Positions 36,330 through 48,210 of a DNA stretch of 52,856 nucleotides are shown piece after piece. The DNA comes from Gammaproteobacteria bacterium UBA7376. GTDB lineage: Bacteria; Pseudomonadota; Gammaproteobacteria; Pseudomonadales; Azotimanducaceae. The position numbers were made by a program, and so were the translations under genes. Numbering within the stretch: the first letter of the stretch is position 1; every line of letters begins with the position of its first letter. Under the pieces are notes generated by a model, which saw nothing but the letters and a program-made list of their open reading frames with translations, was not told the DNA's origin and did no database searches. The stretch lies in contig DKNY01000015.1 in the NCBI GenBank assembly GCA_002470275.1, positions 36,465 through 89,320 on the forward strand, read 5' to 3'.

Positions 36330-37123
36330 TTCACGAAACAGCGATCGTTGATGCCGGCACCGAGATCGGTCAGAACGTTAGCATCGGTCCTTGGTCCATT
36401 GTCGGCCCAGGCGTGGTGCTTGGGGACAACGTCACCATCGCGTCCAGCGTGGTGCTGAAGGGACCCAGCGTGATTGGCGCGGGGGTTCATATTTTTCAGT
36501 TCGCAACCGTTGGGGAGGATACGCCGGCGCTGGCCTATGCTGGAGAGGCCTCCACCCTGGAGATCGGCCCCAACACCATTATCCGGGAGGGCGTGACAAT
36601 CCATCGCGGGATGGATCGCGGAGGGATTGGCAAAACCGTCGTCGGGTCGAACTGCCTGCTGATGGCCTATGTTCACGTTGGGCATGATTGCGTTGTTGGA
36701 GATCATGTGATCATGGCCAACAATGCATCCCTCGCGGGCCATGTGATGGTGGGGGACTACGCCAACCTTGGGGGATACGCGGGCATACCCCAGTTTCGTC
36801 AGATCGGGTCCTGCGCCCATGTAGCGGCCATGAGCCTGGTGACTAAGGACGTGCCTGCCTACATGACGGTAGCGGGAAACCCTGCCTCCGCCATCGCGCT
36901 CAACGCGGAGGGCATGCGTCGGCGTGGTCTATCCGAGGACGCCACGGCGGCGCTCAAGGAGGCCCATCGACTGGTCTATCGAAAAGGGATGCGGACCGAG
37001 CAAGCCATCGATGAAATGGCGACTCTGAGAGCCCAATTTCAGGAAGTTGACACTTTTGCAGCCTCCATTGAGGCGTCAAGCCGGGGGATTATTCGACCCC
37101 GCGCCAGCGGTAGTGCCGCGTAA
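36326..37123 (+). CDS. lpxA: UDP-N-acetylglucosamine acyltransferase LpxA
   Basis: First enzyme of lipid A synthesis (265 aa), an acyl-ACP-dependent O-acyltransferase with a left-handed beta-helix. The ATG at 36326 (MIHETAIVDAG) overlaps the fabZ stop as ATGA; an upstream TTG would add non-family residues. H117, H120 and H139 match E. coli H122, H125 (catalytic) and H144 with an offset of 5. The residue matching H160 is P155 (GIPQF in place of the usual AVHQF). Confidence 0.95.
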   Translation: MIHETAIVDAGTEIGQNVSIGPWSIVGPGVVLGDNVTIASSVVLKGPSVIGAGVHIFQFATVGEDTPALAYAGEASTLEIGPNTIIREGVTIHRGMDRGGIGKTVVGSNCLLMAYVHVGHDCVVGDHVIMANNASLAGHVMVGDYANLGGYAGIPQFRQIGSCAHVAAMSLVTKDVPAYMTVAGNPASAIALNAEGMRRRGLSEDATAALKEAHRLVYRKGMRTEQAIDEMATLRAQFQEVDTFAASIEASSRGIIRPRASGSAA

Positions 37124-37132
37124 CCTGATACC

Positions 37133-38314
37133 GTGACGTTCACCCTCGGCATCTGCGCGGGCGAAGCTTCTGGCGACCGACTGGGTGCCGGGTTGATGCA
37201 GGCATTGAAATCTCATCCCGAGCTCAGGGATAACATAGCCTTCATTGGCGTGGGTGGTCCGCTTATGGTGGCCCAAGGGCTAGAACCCCTCGCCGATTAC
37301 GATCTGCTTTCCGTGCATGGATTCAAGGAACCCTTGCTGAGGCTACCGGCCTTGCTTCGCCTTTACCGAAACCTAGCTGAGACGTTCTCAGCACGGCAGG
37401 TGGATGTCTTTGTGGGCGTGGACTTCAACGTTTTCAATTTCTTGCTTGAGGCTGCCCTCAGGCGGCGGGGTATGACCACCATTCACTATGTGAGTCCCTC
37501 GGTCTACGCCTGGCGTCGCGGCAGGACTAGAAAAGTAGCCCGCTGTGCGGACGAACTGCTGTGTCTCTTTCCTTTTGAACCCGCGTTCTACGCCAATCTG
37601 CCCCTGAAAACGACCTTTGTTGGTCATCCCATGGCCTCAGAAATCAATGCGTCAGAACAAGCAAAAGCCCTGGCGCGGGAATCGCTGCTGATCGAGTCTA
37701 AGGCGACGGTGATGGCGATCTTGCCGGGCAGCCGCAGGAGCGAGGTGGATCTATTGCTCGAAACCGGCCTGCTAACCGCCGCCTCGGTGTTTCAACAGCT
37801 CGCGGATGATGAGCAATGCTTCCAGGTCTCAATTCCCTGTGTTACCGAGGCCATTCGGGACCAGGTGGCTCAACGCTTGGCCACGCTGCCCAATCTTGGA
37901 TTTCCCGTCATGCTTCACCTGGGCGATGCTCGGCAGGTGTTGACGGCCTGTGATCTAGCATTGGTCAAGTCTGGAACGAGTACCCTGGAGGCTATGTTGC
38001 TGAGACGGCCCATGGTCGTCTTTTATCGCCTTGGATTCTGGACCTATCGTCTTGTTCGAGCCCTGCTGAAAACGCCCTATGTGGCCGTGCCCAATATCTT
38101 GGCAGGACGGCCGCTGATTCCCGAGTTCATACAGGACGCAGCCCAGCCTGAAAGGATGGCGGCGGCGTTGCTGGATCAGTGGCGACGGGCTAAACAGGAG
38201 GCTGATTTTTATCGCGAGCATGAGAGCCTGCATACTCAGCTTCGTAGTGGTGACCTGGGCGGCGGCGCCGATTGGGGTGCTGCGCAACGGGTGATGTACT
38301 GGCTGACGCGATGA
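37133..38314 (+). CDS. lpxB: Lipid-A-disaccharide synthase LpxB
   Basis: Inverting glycosyltransferase (GT19, 393 aa) that joins UDP-2,3-diacylglucosamine and lipid X at the inner membrane. GTG start. It has the N-terminal motif GEASGDRLGAGLM, VDFNVFNF, the HYVSPSVYAW region and LPGSRRSEV, and the C-terminal nucleotide-binding part with KSGTSTLE. It starts nine bases after lpxA, completing the lpxD-fabZ-lpxA-lpxB cluster. Confidence 0.96.
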   Translation: MTFTLGICAGEASGDRLGAGLMQALKSHPELRDNIAFIGVGGPLMVAQGLEPLADYDLLSVHGFKEPLLRLPALLRLYRNLAETFSARQVDVFVGVDFNVFNFLLEAALRRRGMTTIHYVSPSVYAWRRGRTRKVARCADELLCLFPFEPAFYANLPLKTTFVGHPMASEINASEQAKALARESLLIESKATVMAILPGSRRSEVDLLLETGLLTAASVFQQLADDEQCFQVSIPCVTEAIRDQVAQRLATLPNLGFPVMLHLGDARQVLTACDLALVKSGTSTLEAMLLRRPMVVFYRLGFWTYRLVRALLKTPYVAVPNILAGRPLIPEFIQDAAQPERMAAALLDQWRRAKQEADFYREHESLHTQLRSGDLGGGADWGAAQRVMYWLTR

Positions 38315-38373
38315 CCCCGCCTCGACGGGATTATTCTTCAACGTAGATCTGTAATCTTGGCGTCCTAGCACCT

Positions 38374-38398
38374 GCTTCTGAGGTATCCTCTTAGAAGC
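38374..38398. other. Stem-loop in the lpxB-rnhB spacer
   Basis: GCTTCT-GAGG pairs with CCTC-(TT)-AGAAGC around a TAT loop, ten pairs with a two-base bulge. It lies in the 131-base spacer between lpxB and rnhB and about 48 bases before the rnhB start. No T-run follows on either strand, so it is more likely an RNA structural or regulatory element than a terminator. Confidence 0.35.
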
Positions 38399-38445
38399 GA
38401 TCGCGGGGTGGTCGTGTTGCCAAAGGATAGCGTTAAGGGTCATCG

Positions 38446-39051
38446 GTGGAGCGTGGAGCGAAAGACTTGATAGCTGGGGTTGATGAGGTAGGGCTGGGGC
38501 CCTTAGCGGGGCCAGTTGTGGCTGCCGCCGTCATCTTAGACCCTGGCGACCTCATTGAGGGCCTAGCGGACTCGAAAAAGTTAGCGCCGCGAGCGCGAGA
38601 GCGTCTGGCGGTAGAGATTTTTGCGCGCGCCAAGGCCTTTGCCGTTGGCCGAGCAAGCGCCCTAGAAGTGGATATCTTTAACGTTCTCGTGGCCAGCCAT
38701 CTTGCAATGCGGCGTGCTGTTCAGGGGTTGAAGACTCTGCCCACGCAGATCCTAGTGGACGGGAATAAGGCGCCCGACCTATCGGTGCCGGTAAGAGCCA
38801 TCGTAAAGGGGGACCAAACCATTCCCGAAATTAGTGCGGCTTCGATCATCGCCAAGGTCGTGCGCGATCGGGAAATGGAGGTGTTGGCCGACCGTTACCC
38901 AAGTTATCAATTCAGTCGGCATAAGGGGTATCCAACCCCCGCGCATCGAAAATTGCTGAGGCAACTAGGCCCGACGCCTATCCATCGACGGAGCTTTGGG
39001 CCGGTGCGCAAGGTAATGGAACAGACCAGCTTCGTCGGGGACGTTGGGTAA
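38446..39051 (+). CDS. rnhB: Ribonuclease HII
   Basis: Removes ribonucleotides from DNA and RNA:DNA hybrids (201 aa, GTG start). Catalytic acids are D13 and E14 in GVDEVG, a third Asp lies in LVDGNKAP and the fourth in KVVRDREM; SRHKGYPTPAH and HRRSFGPV are conserved. The family's GRG motif after the DE pair reads GLG here (Leu at residue 17, codon CTG). Its stop overlaps the dnaE start (TAATG). Confidence 0.94.
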   Translation: MERGAKDLIAGVDEVGLGPLAGPVVAAAVILDPGDLIEGLADSKKLAPRARERLAVEIFARAKAFAVGRASALEVDIFNVLVASHLAMRRAVQGLKTLPTQILVDGNKAPDLSVPVRAIVKGDQTIPEISAASIIAKVVRDREMEVLADRYPSYQFSRHKGYPTPAHRKLLRQLGPTPIHRRSFGPVRKVMEQTSFVGDVG

Positions 39052-42000
39052 TGAGCACCGCCGCACACTTCGTACACCTGCACGTGCACAGCGAATACTC
39101 TATCGCCGAGGGGCAGCTGAAGGTTGGCGAGTTGGTGAGCAACTGCGCTCAGCGGGCGTTTCCGGCCATGGCCCTAACGGACCGGAATAATCTCTTCGCC
39201 CTGGTTAAATTTTATGAGCGTGCCTTGGGGCAGGGCATTAAACCGATCCTCGGCGCGGAGCTTTGGGTCACGGACCCCGGTACCGAGACGGCGTTGCGGG
39301 TTGTCGCCTTGGCTCAAAACGAACAGGGCTACAAAAACCTGATTACGCTGGTTTCATCCAGCTATACCGACGCAAAACGTCGGGCTGAACTCACTGAGGA
39401 ACTCGTCTTTAGTCACGGCGAGGGCCTTATCATTCTCTCGGGTGGTGTGCGCGGACACCTATGGCCACTGCTGGTCAATAACGATATTGCTGCTGCCACA
39501 GTGCGAGCCCAGGCCTGGCAGAGGTGTTTTGGCGACCGGTACTATCTAGAGGTCACGCGCACCGGGCGCGAGCATGAGGAACGCGCCCTAGAGCGAGGGC
39601 TAACCGTGGCCAGCCAGCTTGGGATTCCCGTGGTCGCAACCAATGACGTTTGTTTTCTGAACGCAGAGGACTTTGAAGCTCACGAAACCCGCGTGTGTAT
39701 TTATGAAGGCCGGGTTTTGGATGACCCCCGGCGGCAGCGACAGCATAGCGAGCAGCAATATCTTCGCACGGCGGAAGAGATGCGGGCGCTCTTTGTTGAT
39801 CTGCCCCAGGCGCTGGAAAACAGCGTGGAAATTGCCAGGCGCTGTAGCGCGCCCCTGGCCCTGGGGACCTATTACCTGCCGGACTACCCCATTCCCAACG
39901 GCAAGACCCCTGAAGACTATCTTCGCCAGGTTGCCAAAGACGGCCTAACCAATCGATTTAGCAGCCGGGCATCTCATCAAGAATCTGCTGGGGTGCCAGA
40001 GGACTATACGCAACGACTAGATTACGAATTGGCGGTCATCAATCAGATGGGCTTTGCAGGTTATTTCCTGATCGTGATGGAGTTCATTGCTTGGGCAAAG
40101 GAAAACGGTATTCCAGTAGGACCAGGGCGAGGGTCTGGCGGGGGCTCCCTGGTGGCCTACGCTCTGGGCATTACCGACCTTGACCCCCTGGAGTATGACC
40201 TGCTTTTCGAGCGGTTTTTGAACCCTGAGCGGGTCTCCATGCCGGACTTTGATGTGGATTTTTGTATGGAGGGGCGCGATCGGGTGATCGCTCACGTTAG
40301 CGAGCTTTATGGTGCGGCGTCAGTGAGCCAGATCATTACCTTTGGCACCATGGCGGCAAAGGCCGTGGTGCGCGACGTGGCTCGCGTTCAGGGGAAACCC
40401 TACGGATTGGCAGATAAGTTATCGAAAATGATCCCCTTTGAGGTGGGTATGACGCTCCACAAGGCGATGGACCAGAGTGAGGAACTCAGGCGCTTTGTTG
40501 AGGAAAGTGAGGAGGTTGGCGAGATCATGGACATGGCCTTCAAATTAGAGGGCGTTGTCCGCAACGTAGGTCGGCATGCGGGTGGCGTGGTCATCGCCCC
40601 CTCGGCCCTGACGGACTTTGTGCCGCTCTACACGGAGGAATCTGGCTCCGCTCTGGTGTCTCAATTCGATAAGGACGACGTTGAGCGAGCGGGTTTGGTG
40701 AAGTTCGACTTTCTTGGCCTGAAGACGCTTACGATCATTGATTGGGCCCTGTCGGATATCAACAGCCTTAGGGCAGAGAGGGGGGAAGCGCTCCTGCGCC
40801 TTGAGGATATGCCGCTGGGCGATGAGAAGACCTTTGAATTGCTCCGCCGGAGCGAGACCACGGCGATCTTTCAGCTGGAAAGTCGAGGCATGAAGGATCT
40901 CATTCGTCGTCTGCTGCCCGATGACATTAACGACATCATTGCTCTGGTGGCGCTGTTTCGACCCGGGCCGCTCCAGTCCGGGGCCGTGGATGACTACATC
41001 GATCGCAAGCATGGCAAGGCGCCGGTTAGCTACCCGCACCCCAGTCTCGAAGGGGTCCTGCAGGGGACCTATGGCGTGGTGCTGTATCAGGAGCAGGTGA
41101 TGCAAATTGCTCAGGAACTCGCGGGCTTCTCCCTGGGTCAGGCTGACCTGTTGCGCAGAGCTATGGGTAAGAAAAAGGCCGATGAGATGGCCAAGGTGCG
41201 AGAGCAGTTTTTGATGGGCACCAGCGCGCGTTCGGTAGATGGCAAATTGGCCAATGACATCTTTGATTTAATGGAAAAATTTGCTGGGTATGCCTTCAAC
41301 AAATCCCACTCTGCGACCTATGCCCTGGTGAGCTTTCAGACGGCCTGGCTGAAAACACACTATCCAGCGCAATTTTTGGCAGCCAACCTATCTGCCGATA
41401 TGCAGAACATTGATCGAGTCGTTGTCTTAATTGATGAGGTGCGGCGGACGCAGCTGCCGCTGCTGCCGCCCTCGGTTAACTGCAGCGAGCTGCGCTTTTG
41501 TGTTCAAGGGGAGGCCATTGTTTACGGCCTTGGGGCGGTTCGCGGGGTGGGCGAGGGTCCCGTTGGGGCCATTATCGAAGCGCGCCAGCAGGGCGCCTTC
41601 ACCGGCTTATCCGATTTTTGTCAGCGAGTGAGCAGCAAACGGGCAAATAAGCGGGTACTAGAGGCGCTGATTCGATCTGGCGCGATGGACGATTTTGCCC
41701 AGGAAAACGAGGGATTGGATGAGGTTCGCGCCCGGCTTTTGGACAGCCTAGACAGCACCATGCGCGGCGCCGAGCAGGCCGCCGAAAATGACGTAGCCGG
41801 GATAACGGATTTGTTTGGGGGTGCCCTGGAAACCCAGTCTCAGCCTGACCCTCAGGGGGGGCGGGCGATGTCCACCATGGAGCGTCTTCGGGGAGAGAAA
41901 GAAGCGTTGGGGCTGTTTCTCACCGGGCATCCCATTGAAAGTTATGAACATGAAATCCGGCATTTTTGTCGGACCTCCCTGAACGGGTTGCGGTCAGGGA

Positions 42001-42518
42001 AGCAGGTGCAGTGGGTGGCCGGGATGGTCGTCAGCTATCGGGTCATGAAAAACCGCCGAGGTGCCTCCATGGGCTTCCTGGTGCTGGATGACAAGACTGA
42101 CCGCCTCGAGGTCTCCTTGTTCTCGGAAGCCTTCGAACACTTCAGCTCAAAAGTCGCCAAGGACGAGCTGCTGGTGGTGGAGGGCGAGGTTCAGCATGAT
42201 GAGTACAACGGCGGGCTGGCATTGCGCGCCAGCAGGGTGCTGACCCTGGATGAAGCTCGGCAGCGCTTCAGTCGGGGCTTGATCCTGGACTTTTCCTCTA
42301 GCCCCCTGCCCGATGCCTTCAGTGAAACACTAAAGAAGCTGCTGCACCCTTATCGACACCCAGAGGCCAGTTGCCCGGTGAAGCTCATTTACCAGGGGAC
42401 CCACGCCCAGGGCCAGGTCAGTCTTGGTAGTCAGTGGCAGGTGAACGTTGACGAATCCTTACTGCATGCGCTGCGCCAGCAATTCGGCCCAGAAAAAGTG
42501 CGGCTGCAATACGCCTAG
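39051..42518 (+). CDS. dnaE: DNA polymerase III alpha subunit DnaE
   Basis: Replicative polymerase (1155 aa). It has an N-terminal PHP domain (FVHLHVHSEYS), a polymerase core with catalytic D401 and D403 in PDFDVDF and the third Asp at D553 in VKFDFLG, a helix-hairpin-helix region, an OB domain (residues about 985-1070) and a C-terminal tau-binding part. The internal beta-clamp motif, QADMF at 920-924 in E. coli, reads ITDLF at 918-922. It is coupled to rnhB by a one-base overlap. accA, normally downstream, is absent. Confidence 0.97.
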   Translation: MSTAAHFVHLHVHSEYSIAEGQLKVGELVSNCAQRAFPAMALTDRNNLFALVKFYERALGQGIKPILGAELWVTDPGTETALRVVALAQNEQGYKNLITLVSSSYTDAKRRAELTEELVFSHGEGLIILSGGVRGHLWPLLVNNDIAAATVRAQAWQRCFGDRYYLEVTRTGREHEERALERGLTVASQLGIPVVATNDVCFLNAEDFEAHETRVCIYEGRVLDDPRRQRQHSEQQYLRTAEEMRALFVDLPQALENSVEIARRCSAPLALGTYYLPDYPIPNGKTPEDYLRQVAKDGLTNRFSSRASHQESAGVPEDYTQRLDYELAVINQMGFAGYFLIVMEFIAWAKENGIPVGPGRGSGGGSLVAYALGITDLDPLEYDLLFERFLNPERVSMPDFDVDFCMEGRDRVIAHVSELYGAASVSQIITFGTMAAKAVVRDVARVQGKPYGLADKLSKMIPFEVGMTLHKAMDQSEELRRFVEESEEVGEIMDMAFKLEGVVRNVGRHAGGVVIAPSALTDFVPLYTEESGSALVSQFDKDDVERAGLVKFDFLGLKTLTIIDWALSDINSLRAERGEALLRLEDMPLGDEKTFELLRRSETTAIFQLESRGMKDLIRRLLPDDINDIIALVALFRPGPLQSGAVDDYIDRKHGKAPVSYPHPSLEGVLQGTYGVVLYQEQVMQIAQELAGFSLGQADLLRRAMGKKKADEMAKVREQFLMGTSARSVDGKLANDIFDLMEKFAGYAFNKSHSATYALVSFQTAWLKTHYPAQFLAANLSADMQNIDRVVVLIDEVRRTQLPLLPPSVNCSELRFCVQGEAIVYGLGAVRGVGEGPVGAIIEARQQGAFTGLSDFCQRVSSKRANKRVLEALIRSGAMDDFAQENEGLDEVRARLLDSLDSTMRGAEQAAENDVAGITDLFGGALETQSQPDPQGGRAMSTMERLRGEKEALGLFLTGHPIESYEHEIRHFCRTSLNGLRSGKQVQWVAGMVVSYRVMKNRRGASMGFLVLDDKTDRLEVSLFSEAFEHFSSKVAKDELLVVEGEVQHDEYNGGLALRASRVLTLDEARQRFSRGLILDFSSSPLPDAFSETLKKLLHPYRHPEASCPVKLIYQGTHAQGQVSLGSQWQVNVDESLLHALRQQFGPEKVRLQYA

Positions 42519-42587
42519 GTCCATGAACACTGCTCGTATGCGAATCATCGAGGCGTTGTGTATGTCCTCGCCAGCCAAGGGCTTCTT

Positions 42588-43895
42588 ATGAAGACGGAGC
42601 TTGTGGCGAGCTTACGCCAGGGCCTCGAGGGACAGGGGCCGACCCTGAGCGGGCGCTGGATAGTCGCCTACAGCGGCGGCGCGGACTCCACCGCGCTGCT
42701 GATGGCCATGTCAGAACTTTATGGGGAAGAGGGCACCTTGGTGGCCCTTCATGCCAACCACGGATTACACCCAGACGCACGGCACTGGCAGGCTCACTGC
42801 CAGGCTCGCTGTGATGTGTTGAATGTGCCCCTCGTGACCGAAAATCTGACCGTAGAAGCGGGTCCGGGTCTGGAAGCCAGAGCCAGGTCCGCACGGTATG
42901 AATTTTTCCGCCGGCAGATGGGGGCGGGTGATGTGCTGGTCTTGGCCCATCATCGGGAAGATCAACTGGAGACCACCCTGCTGCGCTTGCTACAGGGGCG
43001 AGGCATCATGACCATGGGGTCCATCCGGGGATTGGGCTCCGGGCACCTTGTGCGGCCGCTGCTGAACTGCAGCAAACAGGCCTTGGTTGACTACCTCCAG
43101 GATCGTGGTGTGGATTGGCTAGAGGACCCTTCAAATACTGATGTGACCCATGACCGCAATTATCTTCGGCACAGAGTTTTGCCGGGACTCATGCAGCGAT
43201 GGCCGGATATGGCGAACAGCTTCGGGCGGGTCAGCCAGGATGCGCGCGCCCAGGAGGGGCTGCTGCAGGAATTTACCGCTTCTCTGGCGGATCGAACCCC
43301 AGCAGATCAGCTGCCAGAGGGAACTGGGGCCAGGCGCATTTGGCTTCGCCACTATTTGGCCCACAGAGCGCACTTTGCCGTCAGCGACAAAAAGCTCGAT
43401 GAGTTTCTTCGACAGATAGCAGATTCGGGCCGGGGTAGGTTGGGGCTAGAAGCCGGCTATGCCCTGGAGTGTTGGCGGGGGCACCTTTACTACCGTGAGG
43501 GAGAGCCTAGGGGCGTTCCAAGGGCCAATACATTGGCCCTGGGAGAGCACGTACCCTGGGGTGCGAGAGCGCTATGGCTGGAGCCCTGCGCCCGCACCGA
43601 TGCCTTCGCCTTTGCCTGTCAGGGTGCTCTATCGCTACAGAGCGTCGAGCAAGCCAAGGCGCTCGGCCTGGTCCTGCCGAGCAAGCTGAAGAACCGTTTT
43701 CAAAGTGCCGGGATTCCGCCTTGGGAGCGGGGAGAGTATCCCGTTCTAATCAGTAACCATCGCGTGGTCTGTCTGCCAGGGGTGTGGATTAACCCTGCCT
43801 TGGGGTCTGTCAGCGCTGAACCTCATGGGCGTTTATCGCGCGGCGACGCTGGGGCCCAGGGAGAAGTGAGATGGGGGCGCGCCACGCTGAGGTGA
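42588..43895 (+). CDS. tilS: tRNA(Ile)-lysidine synthase
   Basis: Converts C34 of the CAU-anticodon tRNA-Ile to lysidine using ATP (435 aa). The ATG at 42588, preceded by AAGGG, is preferred over a GTG at 42558. The PP-loop motif SGGADS is at residues 29-34. HHREDQLETTLLRLLQGRG and the LEDPSNTD motif follow, then the substrate-binding and C-terminal domains. In Pseudomonas-type genomes it follows accA; here it follows dnaE after 69 bases. Confidence 0.94.
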   Translation: MKTELVASLRQGLEGQGPTLSGRWIVAYSGGADSTALLMAMSELYGEEGTLVALHANHGLHPDARHWQAHCQARCDVLNVPLVTENLTVEAGPGLEARARSARYEFFRRQMGAGDVLVLAHHREDQLETTLLRLLQGRGIMTMGSIRGLGSGHLVRPLLNCSKQALVDYLQDRGVDWLEDPSNTDVTHDRNYLRHRVLPGLMQRWPDMANSFGRVSQDARAQEGLLQEFTASLADRTPADQLPEGTGARRIWLRHYLAHRAHFAVSDKKLDEFLRQIADSGRGRLGLEAGYALECWRGHLYYREGEPRGVPRANTLALGEHVPWGARALWLEPCARTDAFAFACQGALSLQSVEQAKALGLVLPSKLKNRFQSAGIPPWERGEYPVLISNHRVVCLPGVWINPALGSVSAEPHGRLSRGDAGAQGEVRWGRATLR

Positions 43896-44028
43896 GCCCA
43901 GGGGCTGGTGCTAAAGGGCAACGGAGATTGTGGTTATTGCGACGCTCTGTTACCTTTCAATTCCATCGTGCCTCGCACCGTTACGGGGATCGTCCTCTGT
44001 GAATTGGCTGTAAAGAGAGCGCGCTTGA

Positions 44029-45693
<1,665 letters not shown>

Positions 45694-45697
45694 GACA

Positions 45698-46531
45698 GTG
45701 CATCTCGGAGAATGGGAAATTGGCGGGCAGCAACCACTATTTTTAATCGCTGGACCCTGCGTTATCGAGTCCGAAACGTTAATTATGGAGACCGCCTCGG
45801 CGCTCAAGGAGTGTGCGCAGGAAGTGGGCATCAACCTGATCTTTAAGAGCTCCTTTGACAAGGCGAATCGCTCCTCCATGCAAAGTTATCGGGGGCCAGG
45901 CATAGAAACCGGGCTGCGTATTCTGGAGCAGGTGCGTGATCAGCTGGCGCTGCCAGTGCTCACAGATGTTCATGAAGATACGCCCCTGGATGAAGTGGCG
46001 AGCGTTGTGGACGTCCTCCAAACGCCAGCCTTTCTCTGCCGCCAGACAAACTTCATCTTACGGGTCTGTGAGCAGGGAAAGCCGGTCAACATCAAGAAGG
46101 GCCAGTTTCTCGCGCCGCTGGACATGCTTCAGGTTGCGAAAAAGGCCCGGTCAACGGGGAATGATCAGATCATGGTCTGCGAGCGGGGCGCCAGCTTCGG
46201 CTACAACAACCTAGTATCCGATATGCGCTCTCTGGCGCTTATGCGTCAAACAGACTGCCCCGTGGTGTTTGATGCCACCCACTCGGTGCAAATGCCCGGG
46301 GGGCAGGGCACGACTTCTGGCGGTCAGCGTGAGATGGTGCCCGTACTTGCTAGGGCGGCGGTGGCGGCTGGCGTTGATGGATTATTTATGGAATGTCATC
46401 CCAATCCAGCGGAGGCACTGTCAGACGGACCTAATTCTTGGCCCCTGCATCTGGTGGGCGATCTCCTCAAGCAGCTCAAGGGGATTGATGCCTTAGTGAA
46501 GGCGTCACCTTGGCTTGAGGAGCAGGTTTAG
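45698..46531 (+). CDS. kdsA: 3-deoxy-D-manno-octulosonate 8-phosphate synthase (metal-dependent type)
   Basis: Condenses PEP and arabinose 5-phosphate to Kdo-8-P for the lipopolysaccharide inner core (277 aa, GTG start behind GGAGGAG). C21 in IAGPC, the His of DATHSVQ, the Glu of FMECHPNP and the Asp of LSDGP match the four metal ligands of the Aquifex enzyme. This marks the metal-dependent class, unlike the E. coli enzyme, which has Asn at the Cys position. It lies in the usual pyrG-kdsA-eno order. Confidence 0.96.
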   Translation: MHLGEWEIGGQQPLFLIAGPCVIESETLIMETASALKECAQEVGINLIFKSSFDKANRSSMQSYRGPGIETGLRILEQVRDQLALPVLTDVHEDTPLDEVASVVDVLQTPAFLCRQTNFILRVCEQGKPVNIKKGQFLAPLDMLQVAKKARSTGNDQIMVCERGASFGYNNLVSDMRSLALMRQTDCPVVFDATHSVQMPGGQGTTSGGQREMVPVLARAAVAAGVDGLFMECHPNPAEALSDGPNSWPLHLVGDLLKQLKGIDALVKASPWLEEQV

Positions 46532-46583
46532 GGCATGCCATGCTCTGCGGGGGAATTTCGGTGAACACACAGATATAGGTTAG

Positions 46584-47882
<1,299 letters not shown>

Positions 47883-47931
47883 GGCGTGATTGTCGTTCAC
47901 CAATCCCGAAATCGGGAGGCGGGTTGGAAAT

Positions 47932-48210
47932 ATGAAATGGCTGATCGGGCTTCTTATGCTGGTCCTGGTGATCATGCAGCACCAGATTTGGTTTGGGCAG
48001 TCTGGCTTTTTTGCACGGCAGGCTTTGGCTGCCCAGTATGAGCGACAGCGACAGCGTGTGGACGACTTGAGCAAGCGTAATCAAAAAATGACGGCGGAGG
48101 TGTTGGCTTTGAAGCAACACCCGGATGCCTTTGAGTCCCGTGCCCGGAGCGATCTTGGATTGGTTAAGCCAGGAGAATTTTTTTATTTGATCCCAGATGA
48201 AGAGCCCTAG
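47932..48210 (+). CDS. ftsB: Cell division protein FtsB
   Basis: Small bitopic divisome protein (92 aa) that forms a complex with FtsQ and FtsL. The ATG at 47932 follows GGAGG and GGTTGGA; an upstream TTG at 47890 is less likely. It has a transmembrane helix at residues about 3-19, then a coiled coil (about 28-70) and the conserved RSDLGLVKPGEFFY near the C-terminus. The 3' end overlaps truD by 14 bases. ispD and ispF, usually next, are absent. Confidence 0.94.
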   Translation: MKWLIGLLMLVLVIMQHQIWFGQSGFFARQALAAQYERQRQRVDDLSKRNQKMTAEVLALKQHPDAFESRARSDLGLVKPGEFFYLIPDEEP

